Shown: positions 8,570 to 17,643 of the stretch, piece by piece
How positions within the stretch are numbered: the stretch's first letter is position 1
How the letters are laid out: the number at the start of each line of letters is the position of its first letter
Source: Oligoflexia bacterium
Lineage (GTDB): Bacteria; Bdellovibrionota; Bdellovibrionia; JABDDW01
NCBI GenBank assembly: GCA_020847095.1
Contig: JADLCR010000033.1
Coordinates: 1-51,582, forward strand
Direction of reading: 5' to 3'
Length of the DNA stretch: 51,582 nt
Notes under the pieces: generated by a model
Told to the model about the DNA's origin: nothing
The model's input: only the letters and a program-made list of their open reading frames with translations
The model's database searches: none
Translations under genes and position numbers: made by a program

Positions 8570-10149
8570 CGTCAATTACCAGCTTATTGGCGAACGGATT
8601 GAAGTCCCATGGCATTACGCTCGCCGCCGGGGTGGTGGGTGGAGGAGCAAGTTTAGACTTGGTACGGGCGATGAACGATCTGGGAATAGCATATTTACCC
8701 GTCCATCATGAGGCTTCCGCAGCGATTATTGCAGGTGCTCTGGGAAGAGAGGGGAAGTGCAGGGGAGCCGCCATAAGTATTAAAGGCCCTGGATTTGCCA
8801 ATCTCTTGCCGGGCATTCTCTCTAATTATTTTGAAGGTCGACCATCTGTAACAATTAGCGAGAGTTATTTGCCGGATGCTCCGCCCTCTGTCAGACACAA
8901 AAGAATGGATCAGTTTCACTCTACTGAGCAATTAGTTAAAGGGTATTGGGCGGCAAACGAAAATCGCGACGGATTGTCCCGTTTGTTACAAATTTCTGAG
9001 AAAGAAGCGCCGGGGCCAATTCACATAGACTTAAACCTGCAAAATCGGAAGAACTCAGACCCAAAAATTTCCAACCAAGCGTGTTATCAATTAAACGCAA
9101 GCCTAGATGATTTAAAAGAAACCCTCATAGCAATCGAAAATTCGCGATGTCCTGTTGTAGTGATGGGATCGTACGTGAATAGATCTCGTTTCAAAATGGA
9201 TTGGTCGAAACTAACAATTCCTGTTGTTACGACGGCTTCAGCTAAGGGTATATTCGACGAGTATTCTCCGTTCGCAGCTGGGATTATCACTGGCGAAATT
9301 GGAGATCTGTCTCCAGAAAAAAATATTTTAAGTAAAGCGGACCTTATTGTGGCTATTGGTCTTCGAACTGTGGAGATGGTCAAGGTTCAAAAATTTGATG
9401 TACCCTCTATATTCATTGATGAATGTGACCCAATGCTCATTTCTGGATACCAACCTCAGGTGACATTTTTGTCATCAAACTTGGAAGAAGCTATGCATAG
9501 GGTTTTTGAAGTACTATCCAAGAAGTCGTGGGGTAGAGAACTAGTAAGCGGTTACCGTGCTCGCCTCGAATCTCACTTTTTGGGCTTTGGATGGAATCCG
9601 GCAAACGCTTTTTCGGAGCTCCATTCTGCGCTCTCGGGCGACTGCATTGTTGTTTTGGACACAGGTCTGTTTTGCACTATCGGAGAGACCGTCTGGCGCT
9701 CCAGAAATGCCGAAGACTTTTGCGGTAGCTCTTGCGGACGGTTTATGGGATTGGCAATACCAACGGCCGTCGGTGTGTCAGTGTCATCGCGTCAACGTAC
9801 AGTTTTGGCGGTACTGGGAGATGGTGGTATTGGGCCATATTTTGCCGAAATTCAAACCGCGATTGATCATAAGTTACCCATTATCTTTGCACTTATGTCT
9901 GACGGTCGGTATGGGAGCATCGCTTTGGCATCTGTCGGAAAAACTCAGAGCTCTCAAGCCTATGAATTTAAGAACCGGCGGTGGCACGAGCTAGCCGCCG
10001 TGCTTGGTTGTCAAACTGAGGTTGTCACCGCCCCGGGATTGCTTCAACGGGCGATTAGCAATTGGGACCGTTCTCAAGGACCTCTATTCTTGGAATTGCC
10101 CTTTGAGCCAAATAGTTATTTAGAAGCAGCTAGACCATTGAGATATTGA
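8566..10149 (+). CDS. Thiamine-diphosphate-dependent enzyme, acetolactate-synthase-like
   Basis: A 527-aa protein with the three-domain ThDP architecture: PYR domain (about 1-165) with the cofactor-activating Glu49 in HHEASA, a central domain (about 185-320), and a PP domain (about 345-520). The PP motif starts with GDGG near residue 420 and should end in Asn-Asn about 27 residues later. Here that position reads SDGRYG, a substitution worth noting. The family decarboxylates 2-oxoacids and transfers the resulting acyl anion. The partner here could be a sugar, aldehyde or second oxoacid. AAGGA precedes the start. The upstream hydroxyacid dehydrogenase overlaps by 4 bp, suggesting the pair handles one 2-oxoacid. 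It is not the biosynthetic IlvB: there is no IlvN gene and identity looks low. Confidence 0.85.
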   Translation: MTSITSLLANGLKSHGITLAAGVVGGGASLDLVRAMNDLGIAYLPVHHEASAAIIAGALGREGKCRGAAISIKGPGFANLLPGILSNYFEGRPSVTISESYLPDAPPSVRHKRMDQFHSTEQLVKGYWAANENRDGLSRLLQISEKEAPGPIHIDLNLQNRKNSDPKISNQACYQLNASLDDLKETLIAIENSRCPVVVMGSYVNRSRFKMDWSKLTIPVVTTASAKGIFDEYSPFAAGIITGEIGDLSPEKNILSKADLIVAIGLRTVEMVKVQKFDVPSIFIDECDPMLISGYQPQVTFLSSNLEEAMHRVFEVLSKKSWGRELVSGYRARLESHFLGFGWNPANAFSELHSALSGDCIVVLDTGLFCTIGETVWRSRNAEDFCGSSCGRFMGLAIPTAVGVSVSSRQRTVLAVLGDGGIGPYFAEIQTAIDHKLPIIFALMSDGRYGSIALASVGKTQSSQAYEFKNRRWHELAAVLGCQTEVVTAPGLLQRAISNWDRSQGPLFLELPFEPNSYLEAARPLRY

Positions 10150-10164
10150 AGATTGGGGGCTGAC

Positions 10165-11187
10165 GTGAGTTCTGCAAAAAAGCATATTTTGGTGATTGGG
10201 GCTGGTTCGGTTGGAAAACGCCATTGCAGCAATTTGGCTCTTTTGGGGTGCGATCTATCGGCCGTAGATCCGCGTCGTGATCGAATTGAAGAAACCCATG
10301 AAAAGACCCCTCTTATAGGAAAATTTCTTAGGATTGAGGATGCATTGAGATTGGTAAACTCGTTTCATGGTGTAGTCGTGTCCTCGCCACCGAAGTTTCA
10401 CTTAGAGCAGACCGCCCCTTTTGTAAAGGCTCGCATACCTGTTTTGTTAGAAAAGCCACTTGCCATGAATATTGATTCAATAAATGCCTTTTTGAAAGTC
10501 GTGGGTTCAATTAATGAGGTCTCTAAGTATATTCTTTTGGGCTATTCTTATCGATGGTGGCCGCCGTTGATTTCTCTGCGGAAGCGAATTCAATCTGGCG
10601 AAATTGGTAAGCCATTGCATGCACGCTTTACAATGAGCGCGCACTTGGCCGACTGGCATCCTTGGGAGCCTTATCAAGAGTTTTTCATGGCGAGTAGCGA
10701 TCTCGGTGGGGGGGCTCTACTAGATGAGAGTCACTTCATTGATCTTATGCTTTGGATTTTCGGTAAGCCAAAGCATATCACCGCCTCAATCGATAAGATT
10801 AGCAATTTGGAGATTGCGACCGATGATTGCGTTGATTTACTAGCCCAATATAACGATGGATTTAGGGCAACAATTCATCTCGATTTATTTGGGAGACCGC
10901 ATGAGAAATCAATTACGGTGACCGGCGAGCATGGCACCCTAGCATGGAGTTTCGAGCCCAACGCTATTAAGCAAGCTTCCACTTCGGAGTCAACCTGGGA
11001 AGTTAACAGTTTCGTTGGAGCGCGCAATGATATGTTTCTGGAAACAGCCCGTGAGTTTTTGAGCAAAATAGATGGCAATCTAAGTGAGAATCCTACCTGC
11101 TCATTTGAGGATGGAGTGGAAGTTCTGAGGGTGATTGAAGCATGCAGAAAGAGCTCTTCGCAGGGCAAGACGATAAGTTTGGGCTAA
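10165..11187 (+). CDS. Gfo/Idh/MocA family NAD(P)-dependent oxidoreductase
   Basis: About 340 residues. The N-terminal Rossmann domain has VIGAGSVGKRH near the start, followed by the conserved EKPLAMN motif near residue 100 (the EKP lysine) and the C-terminal alpha/beta sheet domain with GGALLDESHFIDLMLW, whose His is typical of the substrate site. The family oxidises or reduces sugars, inositols and related polyols at a ring carbon. I prefer the GTG at 10165, preceded by a GGGGG-containing site, over the TTG at 10153. The gene follows the ThDP gene within 20 bp and lies in the same operon. Confidence 0.85.
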   Translation: MSSAKKHILVIGAGSVGKRHCSNLALLGCDLSAVDPRRDRIEETHEKTPLIGKFLRIEDALRLVNSFHGVVVSSPPKFHLEQTAPFVKARIPVLLEKPLAMNIDSINAFLKVVGSINEVSKYILLGYSYRWWPPLISLRKRIQSGEIGKPLHARFTMSAHLADWHPWEPYQEFFMASSDLGGGALLDESHFIDLMLWIFGKPKHITASIDKISNLEIATDDCVDLLAQYNDGFRATIHLDLFGRPHEKSITVTGEHGTLAWSFEPNAIKQASTSESTWEVNSFVGARNDMFLETAREFLSKIDGNLSENPTCSFEDGVEVLRVIEACRKSSSQGKTISLG

Positions 11188-11211
11188 AATGAATCAATGT
11201 AGAAAAGAATT

Positions 11212-11922
11212 ATGAATATTGCTGTTTTGAGTGACATACATGGCAACTTTTCCGCGTTAAAGGCAGTTTTAGATGACCCAGATTTTCAAAGTTGCCAGCG
11301 AGTCATTTTTTGCGGAGACGCCGTCGGGTACTATTTCGAATCAGAGTTAGTTCTCGATTTTTTGATACAGGCCAATGCTGTTGGTGTTTTGGGGAATCAT
11401 GACCGCGAACTTTTGAATTGTATTACGGGTGGAGGAACTGTAACCCAAGAATATTCCTTAAAGTATGGGTCAGGGCTACAGACCTCAATAGCACGGCTGG
11501 GTGATAGACATATCAAGTGGCTAAGCACTCTGCCAGAAAGTCGAATTGAAAACGTTGAAGACTTACGAATTTTGATTAGCCATGGGTCTCCAATTATAAA
11601 AGATGGATATTTATATCCAGATTGCTCGGAAGCTCAAAAAAGTGAGATTTTTGATCTTGGTTTTGACTTGGTTATGATGGGACATAGTCATCATCAATTT
11701 CTATTTGAAAAATTGGGGCAAAAGATACTTAACCCCGGCTCTGTTGGACAGTCGCGATCGAAAGGTGGAGTGGCCCACTGGGCGGTCATTAAAATTGAAA
11801 ATTTCGGTATAGGTGCCTTTTTGAAAGAGTCCGCTTACGACAGTTCGCCGCTTATTAATGAGCTCCAGAATCATTTGGATTTACCGAAGTTTCTTACTGA
11901 AGTTTTGAGGAGAATAAGGTGA
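11212..11922 (+). CDS. Calcineurin-like metallophosphoesterase (YfcE/MJ0936-like)
   Basis: A 236-aa cytoplasmic phosphoesterase with the complete dimetal motif set: Asp8-x-His10 (SDIHGN), Asp36 (CGDAVGY), Asn62-His63-Asp64 (GNHDREL), His124 (SHGSP), and His158/His160 (GHSHHQF), followed by NPGSVGQSR. Such enzymes hydrolyse phosphomonoesters or phosphodiesters. Inside this operon it may remove a phosphate from a pathway intermediate. It starts 24 bp after the previous gene and its stop overlaps the GTG of the ATP-grasp gene. Confidence 0.85.
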   Translation: MNIAVLSDIHGNFSALKAVLDDPDFQSCQRVIFCGDAVGYYFESELVLDFLIQANAVGVLGNHDRELLNCITGGGTVTQEYSLKYGSGLQTSIARLGDRHIKWLSTLPESRIENVEDLRILISHGSPIIKDGYLYPDCSEAQKSEIFDLGFDLVMMGHSHHQFLFEKLGQKILNPGSVGQSRSKGGVAHWAVIKIENFGIGAFLKESAYDSSPLINELQNHLDLPKFLTEVLRRIR

Positions 11923-12854
11923 AAGTTCTCCTGACGGCGATTGGAGGTGACATTTCACAATCTATTGCTAAAATTTTGAAGAGTTGGGACAGGTCTTTAG
12001 AAATCATTGGTACCGATATGACTGCCATAGGTGCGGGTCGGCATTTCTGTGACCGATTTGTCGAAGTTCCTCCCGCGACTTCTCCAGATTTTAGTTCTCA
12101 CTTGAATCTTATTATTAAAGGCGCATCTATTGACCTATTAATTCCAGTCAATGAATCAGAAATTCAAGTGATTGCAGGTTCCGAGGCACAATTGCAAAAT
12201 AACTGCAAAGTGGTACGTGCCCGATCTCCGAGGATTTCGGATTGTTTCGATAAACTAAAGACAAATCAGCTGCTAACTGGTTTCGGACTTAAGGTGCCTT
12301 GGACTCGTGAAACCAATGCTGCACCAAAAGAGTTTCCATGTGTTTTCAAGAATAGAATTGGTTCAGGATCTAAAGGGTTGAACATTTTGAATTCAGAAGA
12401 AGAATTTTTATTTTTTAGTAAAAGGTACAGACATTTTATTTCACAAGAGTTGCTGATGCCGCAAGAACAAGAGCTGACCTGTGGCGTTTATCGTGATCGA
12501 AAGGGTAATACCGATGTTGTGATCCTTCGGCGTAGACTTGCTGGAGGGTTAACTAAATTTGCTGAAGTCATTGAAGACAAAGAGGTTCGGAAGTATTGCG
12601 AGGCAGCGGCCAATGCAATGGATTTGTGGGGATCCATAAACATACAATTAATCAACACCAGTGAAGGTCCCAAGGCCTTTGAAATTAATCCCCGATTTTC
12701 GAGCACCTCTATATTTCGACACCAAGTCGGCTTTCAGGACGTCATATGGAGCATTGAAGAGCTCTTAGAGAAACCCCGATCCGATTTGTTCGTCCCTGAA
12801 CGTGCATTAGGAAAACGCTTTTATAGAGTATTTAGTGAAATTTTCGAAGACTGA
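11919..12854 (+). CDS. ATP-grasp ligase (carbamoyl-phosphate-synthase/PylC-like)
   Basis: A 311-aa ATP-grasp enzyme. The N-terminal pre-ATP-grasp domain (about 1-105) begins with VLLTAIGGDISQSI. The ATP-grasp domain has FPCVFKNRIGSGSKG (lysine and glycine loop, about 140-155), the EQELTCGVYRDR strand, and FEINPRFSSTS near residue 250 with the Mg-binding Glu and Asn. Such ligases join a carboxylate to an amine, thiol or sugar through an acylphosphate. GTG start with AGGAG seven bases upstream; it overlaps the phosphoesterase stop by 4 bp. In context it probably condenses an acid made by the upstream enzymes, which is inference. Confidence 0.85.
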   Translation: MKVLLTAIGGDISQSIAKILKSWDRSLEIIGTDMTAIGAGRHFCDRFVEVPPATSPDFSSHLNLIIKGASIDLLIPVNESEIQVIAGSEAQLQNNCKVVRARSPRISDCFDKLKTNQLLTGFGLKVPWTRETNAAPKEFPCVFKNRIGSGSKGLNILNSEEEFLFFSKRYRHFISQELLMPQEQELTCGVYRDRKGNTDVVILRRRLAGGLTKFAEVIEDKEVRKYCEAAANAMDLWGSINIQLINTSEGPKAFEINPRFSSTSIFRHQVGFQDVIWSIEELLEKPRSDLFVPERALGKRFYRVFSEIFED

Positions 12855-12882
12855 TAATTGGATCGCTGTGGAGGAGTTCGCT

Positions 12883-13740
12883 ATGAGCGTGCGAGAAAAT
12901 GAACTTGGATTCTTTGAGATCTGGCCGAAGCCAAGCGAAGAAGATCTCGAGAAGTATTATAATGACAAATATTTCGCAGCTAACAAGGGGCAATATAGCG
13001 CATCTTACTCTACAGAAGAGATAAGGCAAAAATATGTAGAGTGTGAAGAGACTTTTCAGATTGTGGCCAAGAACCATGGAAGTTTGCTTGATATCGGATG
13101 TGGAGAAGGGTTTTTCTTGGATTGGTTTAAGAAAAAAGGGTGGAATGTGGTCGGTGCCGATTTTACCTCTGATGGGATTCGGCACTTTTTTCCGTCGCTA
13201 GAAGCTCACGTCAAATTGGGAAGTGTTTTTCAAACTATAGAAGACGAAGTTAACTCAGGTCGCAGATACGACTTGGTGTGTTGTAATAATATTTTGGAGC
13301 ATGTGCTGAATCCTTTAGATCTCCTGGAGGGAATTAAAAAGCTCATGGCACCGGGCGGAATTTGTAGAATTGTTGTGCCCAATGACTACTCCTATTTGCA
13401 AAGGGAGTTGGTTGCACGCGGTTTAACTAAAAATGAGTTTTGGATATTCAATCCTGACCATCAAAACTATTTTAATGCGGACAGTCTTCCGATTGTCTTA
13501 GAGAAATCGGGCCTCCGGGTTAAGAGGCTATTGTCTGACTTTCCAATCGACATGTTCTTGTTTAATCCGGATAGTAATTATGTTCAGGATCCTCAAAAAG
13601 GCAAGAACTGCCATAAAGCGCGAGTTATGATCGAAACAATGATGGCCTCTCAGGGAATTGAAAAGTTGGTGTCATTTCGAGAAGGTTGTGCGAAGTCTGG
13701 AGTGGGGCGATCGCTCATTGCTTATTGTGCTTTAGAATAA
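12883..13740 (+). CDS. Class I SAM-dependent methyltransferase
   Basis: About 285 residues. The start at 12883 is chosen because a GGAGGAG ribosome site lies six bases upstream; the longer frame from GTG 12835 would place this site inside the gene. SAM motif I is LLDIGCGEGFF (from about residue 67), followed by VVGAD (motif II acidic residue). The post-I segment YDLVCCNNILEHVLNP matches ubiquinone-type and sugar O/C/N-methyltransferases. It is the last gene of the plus-strand operon, 28 bp after the ATP-grasp gene. It ends four bases from the end of the convergent epimerase. The target is unknown. Confidence 0.85.
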   Translation: MSVRENELGFFEIWPKPSEEDLEKYYNDKYFAANKGQYSASYSTEEIRQKYVECEETFQIVAKNHGSLLDIGCGEGFFLDWFKKKGWNVVGADFTSDGIRHFFPSLEAHVKLGSVFQTIEDEVNSGRRYDLVCCNNILEHVLNPLDLLEGIKKLMAPGGICRIVVPNDYSYLQRELVARGLTKNEFWIFNPDHQNYFNADSLPIVLEKSGLRVKRLLSDFPIDMFLFNPDSNYVQDPQKGKNCHKARVMIETMMASQGIEKLVSFREGCAKSGVGRSLIAYCALE

Positions 13741-13744
13741 GGGT

Positions 13745-14611
13745 TTACAGGTGGGCTAGTTGCTTAACCAAACCAGGTAGCCAATGGGATATAGGTGACG
13801 CTAAAAATCCAATTTCTGTGAGTTTTGTTGTGTCCATATGCCAATCGTCCGCCATTGAAAATGGGGATCGGTTAGTCTCTCCTGAAGAAGCCAAAACAAC
13901 CTTTTTGCCTAAAATTTGCTCAATCAGTCTCACTAGTTCTTCAAGACTAATGGGATCATTGGAACAGCAGTTTATTGGACCATTCACATTGTGATCCACG
14001 AGATAACTTAGAAACTCGGCCGCGTCTTCAGCATGAATAAACGAAAGTTTGGATCTGAGATTCTGAAAATAGATTGGCTCACCTTTATTAATGCGGTCGA
14101 TATGAAATTTTAGTCGCTGCGTATAGTCGTCGATTCCGAGCACAATAGGAAATCTGACAGAGGTCACTGATTCAAACGAGCTTTTCGAAAAAATAGCCTC
14201 AGCCTGCCGTTTTGATTTTCCATAGTCGTGCCCCCGCTTAATGATCGGGTCCAAGGGTTCGGTCTTGGGATCAAATGAGCTTTCCGGAATATTCTGTCCG
14301 AGGCCATAAACCGATTGAGTCGAAATAAACACGTACTTCTTTGTTTTTGATTCGAAACATCGACATGCGCTCATGGCCTCAAAAGCGTCATAACAAACTT
14401 GATCGAAGATTATATCCCAATGTCTGTTTTGGATCAGAGAATGATTGGAGTGAAGCTCATTTCGATCAATTTGAATTCTATCTACTTTTGAACCAAAACC
14501 ATCCGGGATTTGGCCACGATTGAGCAGCGTGACCTCAAAATTTCTGCCGATCAAATTTGCTGCAAGTCTTTTGCCAAAAAACCTATTTCCGCCTATGATC
14601 AACACCTTCAC
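13745..14611 (-). CDS. NAD-dependent epimerase/dehydratase (extended SDR)
   Basis: About 288 residues. The GTG at 14611 gives the usual N-terminus directly before VLIIGGNRFFG (NAD-binding loop). A TTG at 14623 touches the GGAGG ribosome site and is a poor start. The catalytic Tyr130-x3-Lys134 pair (YGKSK) and the preceding STQSVYG segment are intact. The sequence is closest in style to the plastid-type mRNA-binding/isoflavone-reductase-like epimerase branch. It probably acts on a nucleotide sugar. Although on the opposite strand, it is packed against the methyltransferase, so it may belong to the same pathway. Confidence 0.8.
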   Translation of the reverse strand: MKVLIIGGNRFFGKRLAANLIGRNFEVTLLNRGQIPDGFGSKVDRIQIDRNELHSNHSLIQNRHWDIIFDQVCYDAFEAMSACRCFESKTKKYVFISTQSVYGLGQNIPESSFDPKTEPLDPIIKRGHDYGKSKRQAEAIFSKSSFESVTSVRFPIVLGIDDYTQRLKFHIDRINKGEPIYFQNLRSKLSFIHAEDAAEFLSYLVDHNVNGPINCCSNDPISLEELVRLIEQILGKKVVLASSGETNRSPFSMADDWHMDTTKLTEIGFLASPISHWLPGLVKQLAHL

Positions 14612-14741
14612 AGAATCGCTCAACCTCCAGCTCGGAAGCTAAATTGGCAAGATTTTAAAATCAATTGAAATATCAAAAGACAATGTCCTAATGTAACTGG
14701 CAGTTGCCTTTAGAACCGGCCCTTATTAAACTATTATTGCC

Positions 14742-15602
14742 ATGACAAGTCTCAATCAACTCAATGTTGTGATTACGGGAGCGGCCTCAGGAATCGGAAA
14801 AGAGCTCGCTCGTGAACTTTTTGTTAAAGAGGGTTGTCATCTTACTCTCATTGATATCGATGAACGAGGCCTAGAAGCCCTAAAAAACGAACTTAAACCC
14901 GACGATGACGCAAGTCCGGCACTGGGCATTGGTCTGATCACATGCGTGCCCACGGATTTGGGTCAAACACAATCTGTAGAAAATTCGATCGAGAAAATTA
15001 AAGGCCAGAAAGTTGATTTACTGATTCATTGTGCAGGCCTAACTTATGCGGGTCTTTTTAAAAATATGCGTTTTTCTGATTTTCAGCACATTCTAAATGT
15101 CAACTTCATGGGACTTGTGCAACTTACTTTGGGGCTTCTAACTGCTCTTGAGAAAAGTCAGGCACCCGCCATCATTAATATGTCGTCCCTTGCCGGAATA
15201 GTGGGCGCGCCCGGTATGGCAGCATACTCAGCGTCTAAATTTGCGGTCGTGGGATTTTCTGAAGCCCTGAGAGGCGAGGTTGGAGATCGAATTCATGTCT
15301 GCACGGTCTGTCCCAGTTTGGTTAAAACCGGAATTGCCAAAAATTCATTGGGACCAATGGTAAACGATAAAGATGTCGAGCGTGTGGCAGAGATGGAAAG
15401 ATACATGCGTTTCGGTACAAGTCCTAAACGAGTGGCGCGCATTATTATTTCTCAGGGCATCAAAAAACGTAAGGCGAAGCTGGTTATAAATCCAGATGCC
15501 AAGGCTCTGTATATACTTAAAAGGCTCTTTCCTAAAACCTCAGAGAGAGTTGCGTATTTGTTATTTAAGCATTTCCGCAAATCTGGAGTTTTAGGCTTAT
15601 GA
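14742..15602 (+). CDS. Short-chain dehydrogenase/reductase
   Basis: A 286-aa classical SDR: cofactor motif TGAASGIG (residues 12-19), NAG-like segment HCAG, catalytic Ser148, Tyr162 and Lys166 (YSASK). The C-terminal extension (KAKLVINPDAKALYILKRLFP) is typical of lipid- or steroid-acting SDRs that sit near the membrane. It is the first gene of a three-gene plus-strand operon. Its stop overlaps the next start by 4 bp. No clear ribosome site precedes the ATG. The substrate is unknown; a lipid or ketone is inferred from its partners. Confidence 0.85.
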   Translation: MTSLNQLNVVITGAASGIGKELARELFVKEGCHLTLIDIDERGLEALKNELKPDDDASPALGIGLITCVPTDLGQTQSVENSIEKIKGQKVDLLIHCAGLTYAGLFKNMRFSDFQHILNVNFMGLVQLTLGLLTALEKSQAPAIINMSSLAGIVGAPGMAAYSASKFAVVGFSEALRGEVGDRIHVCTVCPSLVKTGIAKNSLGPMVNDKDVERVAEMERYMRFGTSPKRVARIIISQGIKKRKAKLVINPDAKALYILKRLFPKTSERVAYLLFKHFRKSGVLGL

Positions 15603-16324
15603 AGGAAGTTGATTTTTTTTCTAGATACAAACAAGAAGACATTTCGATTAGGCAGTACTCTGGTAAGTCACCTATGTTTTTTAGAGACATATTTTCTTTT
15701 GGTGCGTTATTCGCATTACCAATTACGGTGGCCGAAGAGTTAACAAGAGAAGTTGGTTTGAAGCCATTAAGACTTCCTTCTGGTGACGGGATAATTGGAC
15801 TTTGGTGTTTTGAGTACAAAGACTCCGACATTGGACCTTACAATGAATCAGCTATGTCAGTGCTGGTTCAAGGGCCTTCGTTAACGTCACTTGTAAGAGA
15901 GTCTCATATTCATATTTTAAAACTCCCAGTAACTACTGAAGTGGCCTTATTTGGGGGCATTGATTATTTGGGTTACCCTAAAGTAATGGCTGACGTACGG
16001 TTTACAAAAACGCAAACTCATCACATTTGTGAGGTTAATGATCTTTGGAGGTTACAGGTAAAACTCTGTCACTTGTGGAGATTACCAATAGAGAGGCGTG
16101 TTGTGACTTACCCGACTCTGAATGGAGTTGCGATGACTGCCGAATTGGAATTTAATATTTTGCGTATGGGAATGAGTTTGAAACACTCAGCAGCACAATT
16201 GAATATTTTAGATAAGACTTTAGCTAAAATGCTGGGCGGTAAGGCCCAGATTAGTTCGTATGGAGCCATCGTCATTGATAAAGCTCAGGCTATCTTAAAG
16301 AGGCCACAAGTGAGAGTGTTATGA
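15599..16324 (+). CDS. Acetoacetate decarboxylase (ADC) family protein
   Basis: A 241-aa ADC-fold protein. The region GPYNESAM (about 80-87) and the DYLGYPKVMADV segment with Lys128 match the lining and the Schiff-base lysine of acetoacetate decarboxylases. Family members decarboxylate beta-keto acids or act as aldolase/dehydratases on related substrates, so Lys128 suggests imine chemistry. ATGA overlaps join it to the SDR upstream and to the FAD enzyme downstream, so the three proteins are made together and probably process the same carbonyl compound. Confidence 0.8.
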   Translation: MKEVDFFSRYKQEDISIRQYSGKSPMFFRDIFSFGALFALPITVAEELTREVGLKPLRLPSGDGIIGLWCFEYKDSDIGPYNESAMSVLVQGPSLTSLVRESHIHILKLPVTTEVALFGGIDYLGYPKVMADVRFTKTQTHHICEVNDLWRLQVKLCHLWRLPIERRVVTYPTLNGVAMTAELEFNILRMGMSLKHSAAQLNILDKTLAKMLGGKAQISSYGAIVIDKAQAILKRPQVRVL

Positions 16325-17622
16325 AAGTGGCTGTCATTGGAGCCGGAATGGCAGGACTGACGGCCGCCCATTATCTAAGCCGCAAGCACGACGTAACAGT
16401 CTTTGAAAGGCAAAATCGAATCGGGGGTAATGCCTACACTCTAAAAACTCGAGACGGTCAATTTTTGGATATTGCGGTGGCCGCCTTCGGCCAAGCTGGC
16501 TACACCAATTTTTATAAATTGCTTGATGAGCTTGGCGTCGAGACAGATTTTTGCGCTAATTCATATATGAGTTTTCATGATCTAGATAACGGGAAGGGGA
16601 TTTATATTCCGGGCGCTCTGAAGGGGTTGCTCGCTCAAAGACTTGATATTCTGAGGCCGAAAAGACTTCTAAGTTTTGTGAATATGTTTCGGGGTTTAAA
16701 TCAATGGCAGAAAATGTACGATCAAGGTAAAACAAAGGGCCTTACATTATATCAGGCATTTGAAGCCAACGCCTGTTTTGATCAAGACAGCCGGCTTTTT
16801 ATGATTTGCACTTTTTGTCTTCTGTCGTCCATGTCAGCGTCTGAGGTGTTGTCGACACCGGTTGAATTTTTCATTGAAAAACTTCGGATTCACCATGATG
16901 TCGTTTCGCCCAAAGCAGTTTATTCAGTTCGGTGCATTAAACTGGGCACCAAGGCCTATATCAATGCTCTTGCCGCTCCGATCAGAGACAAAATCAAGTT
17001 AGAATCAAAACTTACGATGGTCAAGAGACATGACAAAGGTGTTGATATTGGTGTTGCTGGAAAAGACCTTGAGCGCTTTGATTCCGTGGTGTTTGCTTGT
17101 CCTCCCGATCAGATACTCGAAATTTTTAGAAATCCCATTCAATCAGAGGAAGAGTTTTTGAAAAAGTGGCGCTTCAAGAATGGTCGGGTGGTGGTTCATC
17201 GTGATCATAAGCATTTTCCGCGGCGGGACTTGATTCAGGCCTATACATTTTTATACCGACGGAATTCAAAACATTCTCCAATCGAGGCTTTCGTCTCAGA
17301 TGTCGAAACCTCCGTCAACGGAGCACTTTGGCATGAGCCACAAGCGCCTAAAGATTCTGACTTTATAAGTACTCAACATCCTAATTTTGAAATTGATCCT
17401 CAATTAATCGAATTTGAAACTATTTTAAGTACACCCATATACGATTTTAATTCGTTTTCGGCACTCAAAAGCTATAAGGCGATGCTCAGCCAACCTGATG
17501 TACATTTTTGTGGTAGCTATCTCGGATATGGTCTTCATGAAGATGCCGTGCGTACCGCACTAGATGTGGCCGAACAACTTGGCTGTGCGCCTTCTTGGTT
17601 TGAACCTCGAGATCTGTTTTAA
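16321..17622 (+). CDS. FAD-dependent amine-oxidase-like oxidoreductase
   Basis: A 433-aa flavoprotein. The FAD-binding dinucleotide fold opens with VIGAGMAGLTAAHYL (Gly7-x-Gly9-x2-Gly12), followed by the VFERQNRIGGNAYT segment, as in the protoporphyrinogen oxidase/phytoene-desaturase/amine-oxidase group. The C-terminal FAD contact is CGSYLGYGLHEDAVRTAL. This NAD(P)/FAD type also sits beside fatty-acid cyclopropanation genes in other bacteria, but none is present here. The stop overlap with the ADC-like gene makes it the third gene of the operon. It ends 21 bp before a convergent small ORF. Confidence 0.8.
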   Translation: MKVAVIGAGMAGLTAAHYLSRKHDVTVFERQNRIGGNAYTLKTRDGQFLDIAVAAFGQAGYTNFYKLLDELGVETDFCANSYMSFHDLDNGKGIYIPGALKGLLAQRLDILRPKRLLSFVNMFRGLNQWQKMYDQGKTKGLTLYQAFEANACFDQDSRLFMICTFCLLSSMSASEVLSTPVEFFIEKLRIHHDVVSPKAVYSVRCIKLGTKAYINALAAPIRDKIKLESKLTMVKRHDKGVDIGVAGKDLERFDSVVFACPPDQILEIFRNPIQSEEEFLKKWRFKNGRVVVHRDHKHFPRRDLIQAYTFLYRRNSKHSPIEAFVSDVETSVNGALWHEPQAPKDSDFISTQHPNFEIDPQLIEFETILSTPIYDFNSFSALKSYKAMLSQPDVHFCGSYLGYGLHEDAVRTALDVAEQLGCAPSWFEPRDLF

Positions 17623-17643
17623 AAAATGAATAGTGCCGATCCT

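Noticed and set aside
9557-9994. 145-codon plus-strand ORF inside the ThDP gene
   Set aside because: A frame-shadow of the well-supported ThDP enzyme; no independent start signals or family features.
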